Source: Methylacidiphilum caldifontis
GTDB taxonomy: Bacteria > Verrucomicrobiota > Verrucomicrobiia > Methylacidiphilales > CAMAQI01
Length of the DNA stretch: 9,310 bases
Assembly (NCBI GenBank): GCA_945860255.1
Contig: CAMAQI010000084.1
Coordinates: forward strand, 1 to 9,310
Direction of reading: 5' to 3'
In this document: positions 1 to 5,422 of the stretch, piece by piece
Layout: each line of letters starts with the position of its first letter
How positions within the stretch are numbered: position 1 is the first letter of the stretch
Program-made: the position numbers and the translations under genes
Notes under the pieces: generated by a model
Databases searched by the model: none
Told to the model about the DNA's origin: nothing
Seen by the model: only the letters and a program-made list of their open reading frames with translations

Positions 1-1301
1 CATTCCCGTGGATCGCCCTACTCACGCTGACTGCATTTGCAGCGGCAGGGGAACCTCAAACTGAAAATAAAGATCTGAAAAAGGTCCTCGAAGAACAAGG
101 CATTTACGTTGAGACCTCAAAACCGGGGATTAAGCTCAGTGGTTATGTCGATGCCGGCTATACCTACAATTTTACAAGCCGAAACGCCACTCAAGCGACC
201 CGCGCTGCAAATGATGGCGCTAATGCGACTGAAAATGGCGGCGACTTCAATATTCATAATTTTAAAATAGCTCTCGAAAAAGCACTCCCTGAAGAAAATA
301 CTTGGGCTGCTGGATTTCGTGCCGATATCAACTACGGTGAAGATGCCGCCTTCAAAGTCGGAGCAACCCCTGCTGATGGAGCGAGCGCTCTCTGGCTTCA
401 ACAAGCCTACGTCAACTTCAATATTCCTGTTGGCAACGGCCTCCAATTAAAAGCCGGTAAATGGTCAGCGCTCACAGGCTTTGAAGCCCCTGAACGTCCC
501 GCAAACCCAAATATCACAGGCGGAATGGTCGCTGCACTCGAACCTGGAGAACATGTCGGACTCCTCGGTACCTATGCCGCAAACAAAAACCTGACCTTAA
601 ACTTTGGTGTCGCCAATTCGGATTGGGGAAATAATGCCGATGGGGTCTCCTTTACAGATACCAATACTGGAAGTAGTGCTGTTCTTTATACCGGTTCTGC
701 AATTGTTCAAAACGATCTAAAAAATCTCACCTCAAAATTTATCTTCGTTTACAATCCCAACGGAGGAACTGGAATCCTTGCCAACCCAACCGTTGCAGGC
801 ACAGCAAACCAAATCGTGAATAAAGGGGAGTCCTTCCTTTTTAATCATAACAGCGTTTGGACCCCTACATGTTGTAATGATAAATTGATGCTCGGTTACA
901 ACACGGTTCTCGGATTTTATAACGACTACGCCAACGCTCCAACAGGCGCGGCCCCTCGTGATTATAACGAAAGCTATTGGGGGGTTGCCGGTTATGCGAA
1001 GTACCTCTTTAACTCCGTCTTCTCATTGGCACAACGAGTCGAATATATCAGCAATAACGACGGAGCCAAAATCGGCGCCGTTGGTTCTGGGTTGACTCCA
1101 ACGAACTTAAACGGAAGTAATTCCGAAGCCCTTGGTTTTACGACCACAGCAGGATTTAACCTCTGGGAGAATATGCTTCTTCGCTTCGAATATCGTGCCG
1201 ACTTTACCCACCTCAATGATAGCGCAGTCACTTCTGCCTCTCGAGATGGAGATGAAGCGGTTGCTCATTTGGCAGCAGCACAAGTCGTCTATAGCTTCTA
1301 A
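1..1301 (+). CDS. Outer-membrane beta-barrel porin, BBP2/OmpL-like (5' end missing)
   Basis: The reading frame is open from base 3 to a TAA at 1299-1301, giving 432 visible codons; the start codon lies left of the window. The first visible residues (FPWIALLTLTAFAAAGEPQ) look like the hydrophobic core and cleavage region of a Sec signal peptide, so only a few codons should be missing. A short charged segment follows (residues about 20-40), then SGYVDAGYTYNF at about 46-57. That is the kind of first beta-strand seen in the BBP2 'putative beta-barrel porin-2' family. The rest is rich in Gly, Asn, Ala and aromatic residues with alternating strand patterns, and the protein ends in QVVYSF, the terminal aromatic signature recognised by the BAM machinery. 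The likely role is passive diffusion of small solutes across the outer membrane; the substrate cannot be read from sequence. Family assignment is by pattern recognition. A strong terminator follows, and the next gene is on the opposite strand, so no downstream partner shares the transcript. Confidence 0.8.
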   Translation, partial: FPWIALLTLTAFAAAGEPQTENKDLKKVLEEQGIYVETSKPGIKLSGYVDAGYTYNFTSRNATQATRAANDGANATENGGDFNIHNFKIALEKALPEENTWAAGFRADINYGEDAAFKVGATPADGASALWLQQAYVNFNIPVGNGLQLKAGKWSALTGFEAPERPANPNITGGMVAALEPGEHVGLLGTYAANKNLTLNFGVANSDWGNNADGVSFTDTNTGSSAVLYTGSAIVQNDLKNLTSKFIFVYNPNGGTGILANPTVAGTANQIVNKGESFLFNHNSVWTPTCCNDKLMLGYNTVLGFYNDYANAPTGAAPRDYNESYWGVAGYAKYLFNSVFSLAQRVEYISNNDGAKIGAVGSGLTPTNLNGSNSEALGFTTTAGFNLWENMLLRFEYRADFTHLNDSAVTSASRDGDEAVAHLAAAQVVYSF

Positions 1302-1322
1302 TCACTAAGCCTTCCGATAAAC

Positions 1323-1354
1323 ACCCCCCCTTGGAGATTTCTCCAAGCGGGGGT
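1323..1354. terminator. Hairpin terminator shared by two convergent genes
   Basis: The arms 1323-1336 and 1341-1354 pair over 14 positions with a single C-C mismatch, closing on a 4-nt loop. The outer part of the stem is C-rich against G-rich. On the plus strand it is followed by TTATTTGCTTTTTATC, an imperfect U-tract, and it begins 22 nt after the porin stop codon. On the minus strand the TAA stop of the 196-aa gene (1354-1356) touches the outer edge of the stem, and the sequence past the hairpin is less T-rich. Termination is therefore convincing for the porin and plausible for the opposing gene. Confidence 0.85.
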
Positions 1355-1944
1355 TATTTGCTTTTTATCAATCGAATTCTCGCATAAGGATCAAACTCTC
1401 CCTCGAGTACCTGATCGATCTCTGAAAAACGTTCCGCAATGATTTGCAAATCTTCTTCCAGCTCTTGAGCCGTCGAAAAACAAAGTCCTCCGCTCGCCTC
1501 ACATTGAGGGATTAAATCGAATCTCATCCACCGACAAGATTCGGCAATGACCCATAAATGAAGCGGGGTCAAGCAAAGCGTTTCCCCAGCCTTCATCGAA
1601 AATAGATCGGCAGCGACCTCCTGAATTCCCGCCATCGCCAGCTCTCCTCCCAAAGCGGCCCCCATCCAGGCTCGATTAATCGGAATCCCCTCTTGACTCC
1701 ACTCCTGGGCGAGTCGGGCCCAAGTATTCTGAAAGCCACAAAAATTAACCAGATGAATTAAATGAGCAAAATAGCGTTGAAGTCTTTCTCGAAACTCGGA
1801 CTCTAAAACGATCGGCACAGCCCTCTTCATCTCCTCTTCTAGATAATAAAACTCATAGATTGAGGGGGGATCCCAAGGAGCCGCGATTCGCCAATTCCAA
1901 TCCTTTTTTGATACCGATTCCGATCCGAATTGATTCTTTTTCAT
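1354..1944 (-). CDS. Unrecognised 196-aa protein
   Basis: I do not recognise this family. The chosen start is the ATG at 1944-1942, preceded by AAGGG about 6 nt upstream. The open frame continues to an upstream ATG at 2151, but that version would overlap the divergent radical SAM gene and would add a low-complexity segment translated from AT-rich DNA. The 196-aa product has no signal peptide and no clear membrane span. It is rich in Trp, Phe, Tyr and Glu. Residues 1-35 include WNWRIAAPWDPPS; residues about 35-75 are predicted helical (EFYYLEEEMKRAV, then FRERLQRYFAHLIHLV). The middle carries alanine-rich GAALGGELAMAGIQEVAADL and the acidic C-terminal part contains AQELEEDLQIIAERFSEIDQ. It is probably a soluble helical cytoplasmic protein. 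Its 3' end touches the shared terminator. Function unknown; that it is a real gene rests on length, the SD, and tight flanking by a terminator. Confidence 0.7.
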   Translation of the reverse strand: MKKNQFGSESVSKKDWNWRIAAPWDPPSIYEFYYLEEEMKRAVPIVLESEFRERLQRYFAHLIHLVNFCGFQNTWARLAQEWSQEGIPINRAWMGAALGGELAMAGIQEVAADLFSMKAGETLCLTPLHLWVIAESCRWMRFDLIPQCEASGGLCFSTAQELEEDLQIIAERFSEIDQVLEGEFDPYARIRLIKSK

Positions 1945-2022
1945 CCTTTTCCCTTGGGAGATAAAGTCCGAGAGGACAAGGATCCACGTCAACTTAAGGA
2001 AATAAAAAATTAAAAATAAAAC

Positions 2023-2035
2023 AGTTCCAGGCACT
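2023..2035. repeat. Short palindrome AGTTCCAGGCACT in the divergent intergenic region
   Basis: This 13-bp near-palindrome (one mismatched pair around a central A) sits in the roughly 187-bp space between the 196-aa gene and the radical SAM gene. Read on the minus strand it is followed by a long T-rich tract. The sequence resembles the AGTGCCTGGCACT-type palindromes that I recall as dispersed repeats in some bacterial genomes. With only one copy in this window, its repeat status is inference. The rest of the intergenic region is AT-rich with no other clear structure. Confidence 0.3.
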
Positions 2036-2131
2036 CCCTGCGTGAGAAATTGTCTTCGAATATTTCTTAAGTGAGCCCTACGTGACCTGTCGGGGCTAAA
2101 ACCGCGTGCATCCTTGAAAAAATGCGTTAGA

Positions 2132-3016
2132 ATGTTTCCTGTGAATATCAAAACCGATTGGATCGCTGCCCACGAAGATCATCGTCGTCTCTATCAGGAC
2201 TTTATTTATATCTATCCAGTGATCTCCCGCCGCTCTCAAGGAGTTTCGATCGGGATCAATTTAAATCCCGATAAAATCTGTAATTTCGATTGCATCTACT
2301 GTGAGGTCGATCGCCTCTCCCCGGCCCGCAAAAAAAAGGTCGATCTTCCTCAGCTCGAAGAGGAGCTCCGTGCGATGATCGAAATCTGGAAAGATCACTC
2401 ACTTTTCAACGATGAACCGTTTGCCAGTGCCCCCCTTTCTTGGAGAGGATTGAACGATATCGCTTTCAGTGGCGATGGAGAGCCAACCACTTGTCCGGTT
2501 TTTGAAGAGGCGGTCGATATCGCTCTTAAACTCCGTGCCGAGTTACTCAACCCAGCGACAAAACTCGTTCTGATTACCGACTCTGCCTGTCTCGATCGTC
2601 CGGGAGTCATTCGTGGACTCCAAAAAATGCAGCAAGGAGCCCATGAGGTCTGGGCAAAACTCGATGCAGGAACGACCGACTATTATAAAATCGTAAATCG
2701 CTCCTCGGTCTCCTTTGATCGAATCCTGAAAAACATTCTCCAGACCGCTCAATGGCTTCCACTCACCATTCAAACTCTCTTACTCAAAGTCCATGGGGAA
2801 CTCCCCTCAGAGGCCGAGATCAATGCCTACATCGATCGATTAAAGGATATTCAGGCTCAAGGGGGAACAATCAAGCAACTTCAGCTCTACACCATCGCCC
2901 GTCCGACCCCGGAAAACTTTGCCGAGGCGTTAAGTCGAGTCGAACTCGATACGATTGCCGCAACGATCTTCAAGGCGACCTCCCTTCCTCAAGTCTTAGG
3001 CTATGGGAAGGAATAG
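2132..3016 (+). CDS. Radical SAM protein, TYW1-like/COG0731 Fe-S oxidoreductase
   Basis: A 294-aa protein carrying the radical SAM signature C-x3-C-x2-C as CNFDCIYC (Cys50, Cys54, Cys57 from the ATG at 2132). These cysteines would bind the [4Fe-4S] cluster that cleaves S-adenosylmethionine. A second typical motif, SGDGEPT, lies at 113-119 and fits the glycine-rich SAM-binding loop. The layout (NLNPDKICNFDCIYCEVDR, then the SGDGEPT strand, then KLVLITDSACL and VWAKLDAG) matches the COG0731 group, related to the tRNA wybutosine enzyme TYW1. Bacterial members are short, lack the flavodoxin domain, and have no firmly known substrate. No twitch or SPASM cysteine cluster is visible at the C terminus. 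The start is uncertain: TTG 2114 and GTG 2141 are also in frame. No SD precedes 2132, and TAGAAT at 2128-2133 ends 7 nt before GTG 2141, which would suit a leaderless start there. No functional partner is adjacent. Confidence 0.85.
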   Translation: MFPVNIKTDWIAAHEDHRRLYQDFIYIYPVISRRSQGVSIGINLNPDKICNFDCIYCEVDRLSPARKKKVDLPQLEEELRAMIEIWKDHSLFNDEPFASAPLSWRGLNDIAFSGDGEPTTCPVFEEAVDIALKLRAELLNPATKLVLITDSACLDRPGVIRGLQKMQQGAHEVWAKLDAGTTDYYKIVNRSSVSFDRILKNILQTAQWLPLTIQTLLLKVHGELPSEAEINAYIDRLKDIQAQGGTIKQLQLYTIARPTPENFAEALSRVELDTIAATIFKATSLPQVLGYGKE

Positions 3017-3052
3017 AGTGCTTTAATCGCTCGATCGCCTGAAGGGAGTGAG

Positions 3053-3180
3053 TTTAGCCGCAAAAGAACGCAAAGAACTCAAAAATGAAATATTTCAAGC
3101 CAGGTTAAAATCTACCTCAGAAAAGGAGACTTTCTCAGGCCCATTTTATTTTGTGTTCTCTGTGTTCTTTTGCGGCTAAA
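3053..3180. repeat. 128-bp palindromic element with nested inverted repeats (MITE/REP-like)
   Basis: The 32-bp terminal arms 3053-3084 and 3149-3180 are inverted copies matching at 29 of 32 positions; both begin TTTAGCCGCAAAAGAAC from their outer ends. The 64-nt interior holds two further inverted repeats: the perfect palindrome TGAAATATTTCA (3086-3097), and CCTCAGAAA (3115-3123) facing TTTCTCAGG (3131-3139) with one mismatch. As single-stranded DNA or RNA it could fold into a multi-branched structure. It lies between the convergent radical SAM and exbD genes. There is no coding capacity, no U-tract of a normal terminator, and no obvious target-site duplication. Arms of this type (AAAGAACGCAAAGAAC) remind me of sequences dispersed through many environmental bacterial genomes; that is recollection, not a search. 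Best reading: a small non-autonomous palindromic repeat. Confidence 0.7.
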
Positions 3181-3189
3181 TTCCTTATT

Positions 3190-3258
3190 TCAACTCTTCG
3201 CTTTTTCGCACACTCGCGCAAAGCTTCCGAGGATCGCTCCCAATAAAGAGACCACCAT
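3190..3258 (-). CDS. Possible 22-aa hydrophobic small protein downstream of exbD
   Basis: An ATG at 3258-3256 opens a 22-codon frame ending in TGA (3192-3190), 19 nt after the exbD stop. The peptide begins MVVSLLGAILGSF and ends ARVCEKAKS: a short hydrophobic stretch followed by basic residues, as in small membrane proteins. There is no convincing SD, the frame stays open upstream into the 3' end of exbD, and the stop lies 10 nt from the palindromic element. It may be chance. I list it because it follows exbD closely on the same strand. Confidence 0.15.
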   Translation of the reverse strand: MVVSLLGAILGSFARVCEKAKS

Positions 3259-3277
3259 CTTAGCGATCTGTTTAAGA

Positions 3278-3694
3278 CTAAGGGATTTCGTTTGCTTCTT
3301 GAGTAAATGCCGGGAGCTGATCGATCCCCGCCTCTTTTGCGGCATCCATCACTTTAACAATTAAACCAAAAGGAGCTTTCTTACTGGATTTAAGCGCGAA
3401 CTTTGAATTCGGAAGCTCTTTGTGGAGCTTTTGAATACTGCTGCTCAAATTCTCGGGGAGAATCGGAATATCACCCACAAATATTTTCTCATCTTCAGTG
3501 ACAAAAATAAGGATCGGGGCATTCGGATCGATCGGCTTGCCTTGACTGGATTTAGGAAGATCCAATCGGATCACCGGTTCCTCTTTTTTAAATACCGTGG
3601 TGACCACAAAGAAGATGAGTAAAATACAGAGAATATCCACAAGAGAGACGATGTTGATCGTCGGGGTACGCCGCTGTTTGGTGTAAAATTTCAT
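3278..3694 (-). CDS. exbD: ExbD/TolR-family biopolymer transport protein
   Basis: This 138-aa protein has the standard ExbD/TolR plan: a short basic cytoplasmic N terminus (MKFYTKQRRTP), one membrane span at about 13-35, and a periplasmic domain. The span contains the family's essential acidic residue, Asp20, in SLVDILCILLIFFVVTT. In this family that Asp is the proton-translocating residue. The periplasmic part (KEEPVIRLDLPKSSQGK, then ILIFVTEDEKIFVGD and a C-terminal helix-strand region) has normal length. With ExbB it should form an inner-membrane proton-driven motor that energises outer-membrane transport through TonB or a similar partner. It starts 19 nt after the exbB stop and is surely co-transcribed with it. 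No SD is visible before its ATG (GTTCCTC), so translation may depend on coupling to exbB. ExbD and TolR cannot be separated reliably from sequence alone. Confidence 0.88.
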   Translation of the reverse strand: MKFYTKQRRTPTINIVSLVDILCILLIFFVVTTVFKKEEPVIRLDLPKSSQGKPIDPNAPILIFVTEDEKIFVGDIPILPENLSSSIQKLHKELPNSKFALKSSKKAPFGLIVKVMDAAKEAGIDQLPAFTQEANEIP

Positions 3695-3713
3695 GAGGAA
3701 CTATAAAAATCGT

Positions 3714-4340
3714 CTATCGACTTGCTGTATAAAGCTTACTCAAGAGCTCCATGCAGATGTTTTCCATTTCGACCGCATACCCTTCCACTTTTTTAGAGAG
3801 GATACTGTGGGCAATTAAAGAGGGAATCGCAACAACGAGACCGGCAACCGTTGTATTGAGGGCCTCGGCGATCCCTCGGGCAATTTGGGCTCCCTGATTC
3901 GCAATTTGACCGGTGCCACTCACATCGCCGAAAATCGTGATCAACCCCGCAATCGTTCCAAGCAATCCAAGAAGTGGGGCAATCCCAACAATAATCTCAA
4001 GAATGACTAATCCCCGCTCCATAAGACTGATTTCCGCCCGTGCTTTCGTTTGAAGGGATTCCGTATTTTCATACTTAGAAAAAGGGAGTTGATGAATGCA
4101 GTTCAAAATAAGGCGACTGAGCGGAGAGTGATCGCCCTCGGAAGCGGCTTGGATATGAGCAAAAGCCCCCCCGCCATGCATTTCAGAGACTAACGAAGTC
4201 AAACGACTGCTCATGATTTGGTTACGTCTGAGGGCAAAGGAGCGTTCTAGCATGATCGTCAGGGAGATAATCGAGCAAATGCCAAGAGGAATCATAAAAA
4301 TCCCTCCCGTTTGAAGAAATTTAAAAATAGAATCGAACAT
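3714..4340 (-). CDS. exbB: ExbB/TolQ/MotA-family proton channel protein
   Basis: A 208-aa inner-membrane protein with three predicted spans, as in ExbB: about 13-31, 111-137 and 158-180. A cytoplasmic segment of roughly 75 residues lies between the first two. The family's conserved motifs are present: APLLGLLGTIAGLI (121-134) in the second span and LNTTVAGLVVAIPS (161-174) in the third, whose Thr residues line the proton path with ExbD Asp. ExbB forms a pentamer around an ExbD dimer. The gene leads a two-gene unit with exbD. No tonB or TonB-dependent receptor is in the window. The start ATG at 4340-4338 has no SD; a TATTTT hexamer ends 7 nt before it, suggesting a nearly leaderless mRNA. The promoter region is shared divergently with vapBC. 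TolQ is an alternative name for such a protein, but no tolA, tolB or pal is seen nearby. Confidence 0.88.
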   Translation of the reverse strand: MFDSIFKFLQTGGIFMIPLGICSIISLTIMLERSFALRRNQIMSSRLTSLVSEMHGGGAFAHIQAASEGDHSPLSRLILNCIHQLPFSKYENTESLQTKARAEISLMERGLVILEIIVGIAPLLGLLGTIAGLITIFGDVSGTGQIANQGAQIARGIAEALNTTVAGLVVAIPSLIAHSILSKKVEGYAVEMENICMELLSKLYTASR

Positions 4341-4347
4341 AGTCCGT

Positions 4348-4375
4348 AAAATAGTCCTCTTTTCTCACTTGAAAA
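4348..4375 (-). promoter_or_regulatory. Putative exbBD promoter
   Basis: On the minus strand, TTTTCA (4375-4370), a 16-nt spacer and TATTTT (4353-4348) form a passable -35/-10 pair. The -10 ends 7 nt before the exbB ATG. The purine stretch AAAAGAGG lies between the two boxes, too far upstream to serve as an SD. The match to consensus is moderate; the assignment relies partly on the same geometry being seen at vapB and oppA. Confidence 0.4.
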
Positions 4376-4407
4376 GGAAAAGTAAAAATCACGACTAGAA
4401 TTATCAT

Positions 4408-4435
4408 TTGATTTTAATTGAATGGCATCTATGAT
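4408..4435 (+). promoter_or_regulatory. Putative vapBC promoter with -10 six bases from the start codon
   Basis: TTGATT (4408-4413), a 16-nt spacer and TATGAT (4430-4435) give a good sigma70-type promoter. The -10 ends only 6 nt before the vapB ATG at 4442, so transcription would begin at or beside the start codon. No SD precedes the ATG. The -10 lies at the centre of the palindrome at 4421-4441. Confidence 0.6.
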
Positions 4436-4441
4436 GCTATT
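4421..4441. promoter_or_regulatory. Candidate VapB(C) operator palindrome
   Basis: A 21-bp inverted repeat: the arms AATGGCATC and GATGCTATT match at 8 of 9 positions around a central TAT. The inner GCATC-TAT-GATGC (4425-4437) is perfect. It covers the -10 box and ends directly before the vapB start codon. Ribbon-helix-helix antitoxins bind such palindromes and repress their own operon, so this is the natural autoregulatory site. The sequence symmetry is observed; binding is inference from family behaviour. Confidence 0.6.
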
Positions 4442-4696
4442 ATGAGAACCACGATTGACATCAATGATGCAATACTGTCAGAACTGAAGAAGCGAGCGAA
4501 ACAAACCGATCAATCGTTTCGAACTGTCGTCGATAGCGTCTTGCAGAGGGGTCTGAGTACCTTTACCTCTCCAGAGCGAAAGAAAACAATTAAAATCGAG
4601 ACCTCTCCGGTAGGAATTAACCCCGCTTTGAGAGGATTAAGCATGAACCAACTTTACGATCAAATTGAAGCCGAAGCGGGGGCGCAAAAAAGATGA
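4442..4696 (+). CDS. vapB: VapB-type ribbon-helix-helix antitoxin
   Basis: An 84-aa protein beginning MRTTIDINDAILSELKKRAKQ, the typical start of short RHH antitoxins. Residues 2-7 form the DNA-contacting strand; helices follow at about 9-20 and 26-38 (SFRTVVDSVLQRGL). The C-terminal half (INPALRGLSMNQLYDQIEAEA) would wrap the toxin and neutralise it, as in known VapBC pairs. The ATG at 4442 was chosen over an in-frame TTG at 4418, because the alignment-like start MRTT is typical and the promoter and operator lie over the upstream codons. The stop overlaps the vapC start (ATGA), so translation is probably coupled. VapB is expected to be labile and, with VapC, to repress the operon through the palindrome before the gene. 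Confidence 0.85.
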   Translation: MRTTIDINDAILSELKKRAKQTDQSFRTVVDSVLQRGLSTFTSPERKKTIKIETSPVGINPALRGLSMNQLYDQIEAEAGAQKR

Positions 4697-5133
4697 TTAT
4701 TCCGGATGCTAATTTATTGATTTACGCATACGACTCCACCTCTCGTTATCATTTAAAATCGAAACAATGGTGGGAAGAGACTCTCTCTGGTGAAACTTTA
4801 GTAGGGATCCCTTTAATTGTCGTTATGGCCTTTACCCGATTAATGACACACCCGACCATCGCGACACAACCTCTCACCATCTCTCAAGTGAGAAAAAGAA
4901 TTCAAGCTTGGTTCGAATTCCCTCAAATCCGGCTTCTCTCCTCCTCCCCTCACACGCTTGAGATTTTTTTTGATTTATTAGAGCCAACGGAATTAGGAGG
5001 CAATCTCACAACCGATGCAATGATCGCAGCACTCTCTATTGAATATTCTGGAATCGTCTATACGAATGATCACGACTTTTCAAGATTTCGAGGGATCCGA
5101 TGTAAAAATCCTCTCCTCGAGAGGAAAAAATAA
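4693..5133 (+). CDS. vapC: VapC-type PIN-domain ribonuclease toxin
   Basis: A 146-aa PIN-domain protein, full length for the family. PIN domains are Mg2+/Mn2+-dependent RNases using a cluster of acidic residues. Here these are Asp5 in the N-terminal strand (IIPDANLLIYAYD), Asp108 in NLTTDAMIAALSIE, and Asp126 and Asp128 in VYTNDHDFSRF. The usual second acidic residue in the 40-50 region is not evident (GIPLIVVMAFTRLMTHP). From memory, this sub-group, with a Phe-Arg-Leu-x-Thr stretch ending in Asn-Pro or His-Pro, commonly lacks it. VapC toxins cleave tRNA or rRNA; the target cannot be predicted here. The start overlaps the vapB stop by 4 nt. The gene's 3' end contains a hairpin that looks like the terminator of the opposing tRNA-Leu gene, and the vapC stop is 30 bp from the tRNA 3' end. 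Confidence 0.88.
   Translation: MIIPDANLLIYAYDSTSRYHLKSKQWWEETLSGETLVGIPLIVVMAFTRLMTHPTIATQPLTISQVRKRIQAWFEFPQIRLLSSSPHTLEIFFDLLEPTELGGNLTTDAMIAALSIEYSGIVYTNDHDFSRFRGIRCKNPLLERKK
5104..5125 (-). terminator. Probable tRNA-Leu terminator lying inside vapC
   Basis: On the minus strand the stem between 5125-5119 and 5115-5109 has 7 bp (core CCTCTC with GAGAGG) and a 3-nt loop, followed at once by TTTTT (5108-5104). It lies about 40 nt past the tRNA 3' end and within the last codons of vapC on the other strand. In the plus direction the hairpin is followed by A residues, so it would not terminate vapBC mRNA. Confidence 0.55.
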
Positions 5134-5163
5134 CGTCTGGTTCATTTTACCATTTTGATAAAA

Positions 5164-5248
5164 TGCCCGAGGCGGGACTCGAACCCGCACGAGGGGTAAA
5201 CCTCCCAGGATTTTAAGTCCTGTATGTCTGCCATTCCATCACTCGGGC
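5164..5248 (-). tRNA. tRNA-Leu (UAA anticodon)
   Basis: An 85-nt class II tRNA. The acceptor stem GCCCGAG/CTCGGGC (5248-5242 with 5171-5165) is perfect, with discriminator A at 5164. The anticodon loop is CTTAAAA, giving UAA (5215-5213), which reads UUA and UUG codons. A long variable arm (GAGG/CCTC) fits leucine, and the T-arm GCGGG-TTCGAGT-CCCGC is canonical. The 3' CCA is not encoded; the DNA continues TTT after the discriminator, so a CCA-adding enzyme is needed. A 7-bp AT-rich inverted repeat (CATTTTA 5143-5149, TAAAATG 5159-5165) spans the 3' trailer. Confidence 0.97.
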
Positions 5249-5258
5249 GAAAGGAGGG

Positions 5259-5289
5259 ATACAATTCCTGACTTTGCTTCATTCGTCAA
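5259..5289 (-). promoter_or_regulatory. Putative tRNA-Leu promoter
   Basis: On the minus strand, TTGACG (5289-5284) is followed by TTGTAT (5264-5259) after a long 19-nt spacer. The -10 ends 10 nt before the tRNA 5' end. The -35 is good, but the spacer and -10 are poor, so this is tentative. A T9 run at 5301-5309 lies just outside it. Confidence 0.35.
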
Positions 5290-5407
5290 TTCAAGAAAGG
5301 TTTTTTTTTACGATCCCTCTTCCAAAAAGTAGTTTTCATGAGCCCAAGGAGGGTGAAAATCGATCCTGAAGATTACTCTTTTTATCTCTTTTATAAATCG
5401 TAAAACC

Positions 5408-5416
5408 TGATATGAA
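5408..5416 (+). promoter_or_regulatory. Putative extended -10 promoter of the 192-aa gene
   Basis: TGATATGAA is an extended -10 (TG-N-TATGAA). No good -35 is found 16-18 nt upstream, as is usual for extended -10 promoters. It ends 6 nt before the ATG at 5423 and no SD is present. Confidence 0.4.
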
Positions 5417-5422
5417 ACACCT

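Noticed and set aside
2114..2131. TTG start for the radical SAM gene
   Set aside because: It adds only six residues unlike the family, has no SD, and ATG 2132 or GTG 2141 are better choices.
1945..2151. 69-residue N-terminal extension of the 196-aa gene to an ATG at 2151
   Set aside because: It overlaps the 5' end of the divergent radical SAM gene, reads through AT-rich intergenic DNA and a palindrome, and has no SD. The internal ATG at 1944 has an AAGGG in place.
3170..3364. 64-aa plus-strand frame beginning in the right arm of the palindromic element
   Set aside because: It runs from repeat DNA into the antisense of exbD, has no family resemblance and no start signal. Frames of this kind often arise from such repeats.
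2300..3535. Cluster of CGATCG hexamers
   Set aside because: Several occur within coding sequence here, but Asp/Ile/Arg codon usage (GAT CG., ATC GAT) explains them and the number is small. No intergenic or spaced arrangement suggests a motif.
4418..4441. TTG start for vapB, eight codons upstream
   Set aside because: It would put promoter and operator sequence inside the coding region; MRTTIDIND from ATG 4442 is the normal RHH antitoxin start.
5143..5165. AT-rich inverted repeat CATTTTA/TAAAATG after vapC, as a vapBC terminator
   Set aside because: The stem is 7 bp of almost only A-T pairs and is followed by the tRNA gene, not a T-tract. Too weak to call.
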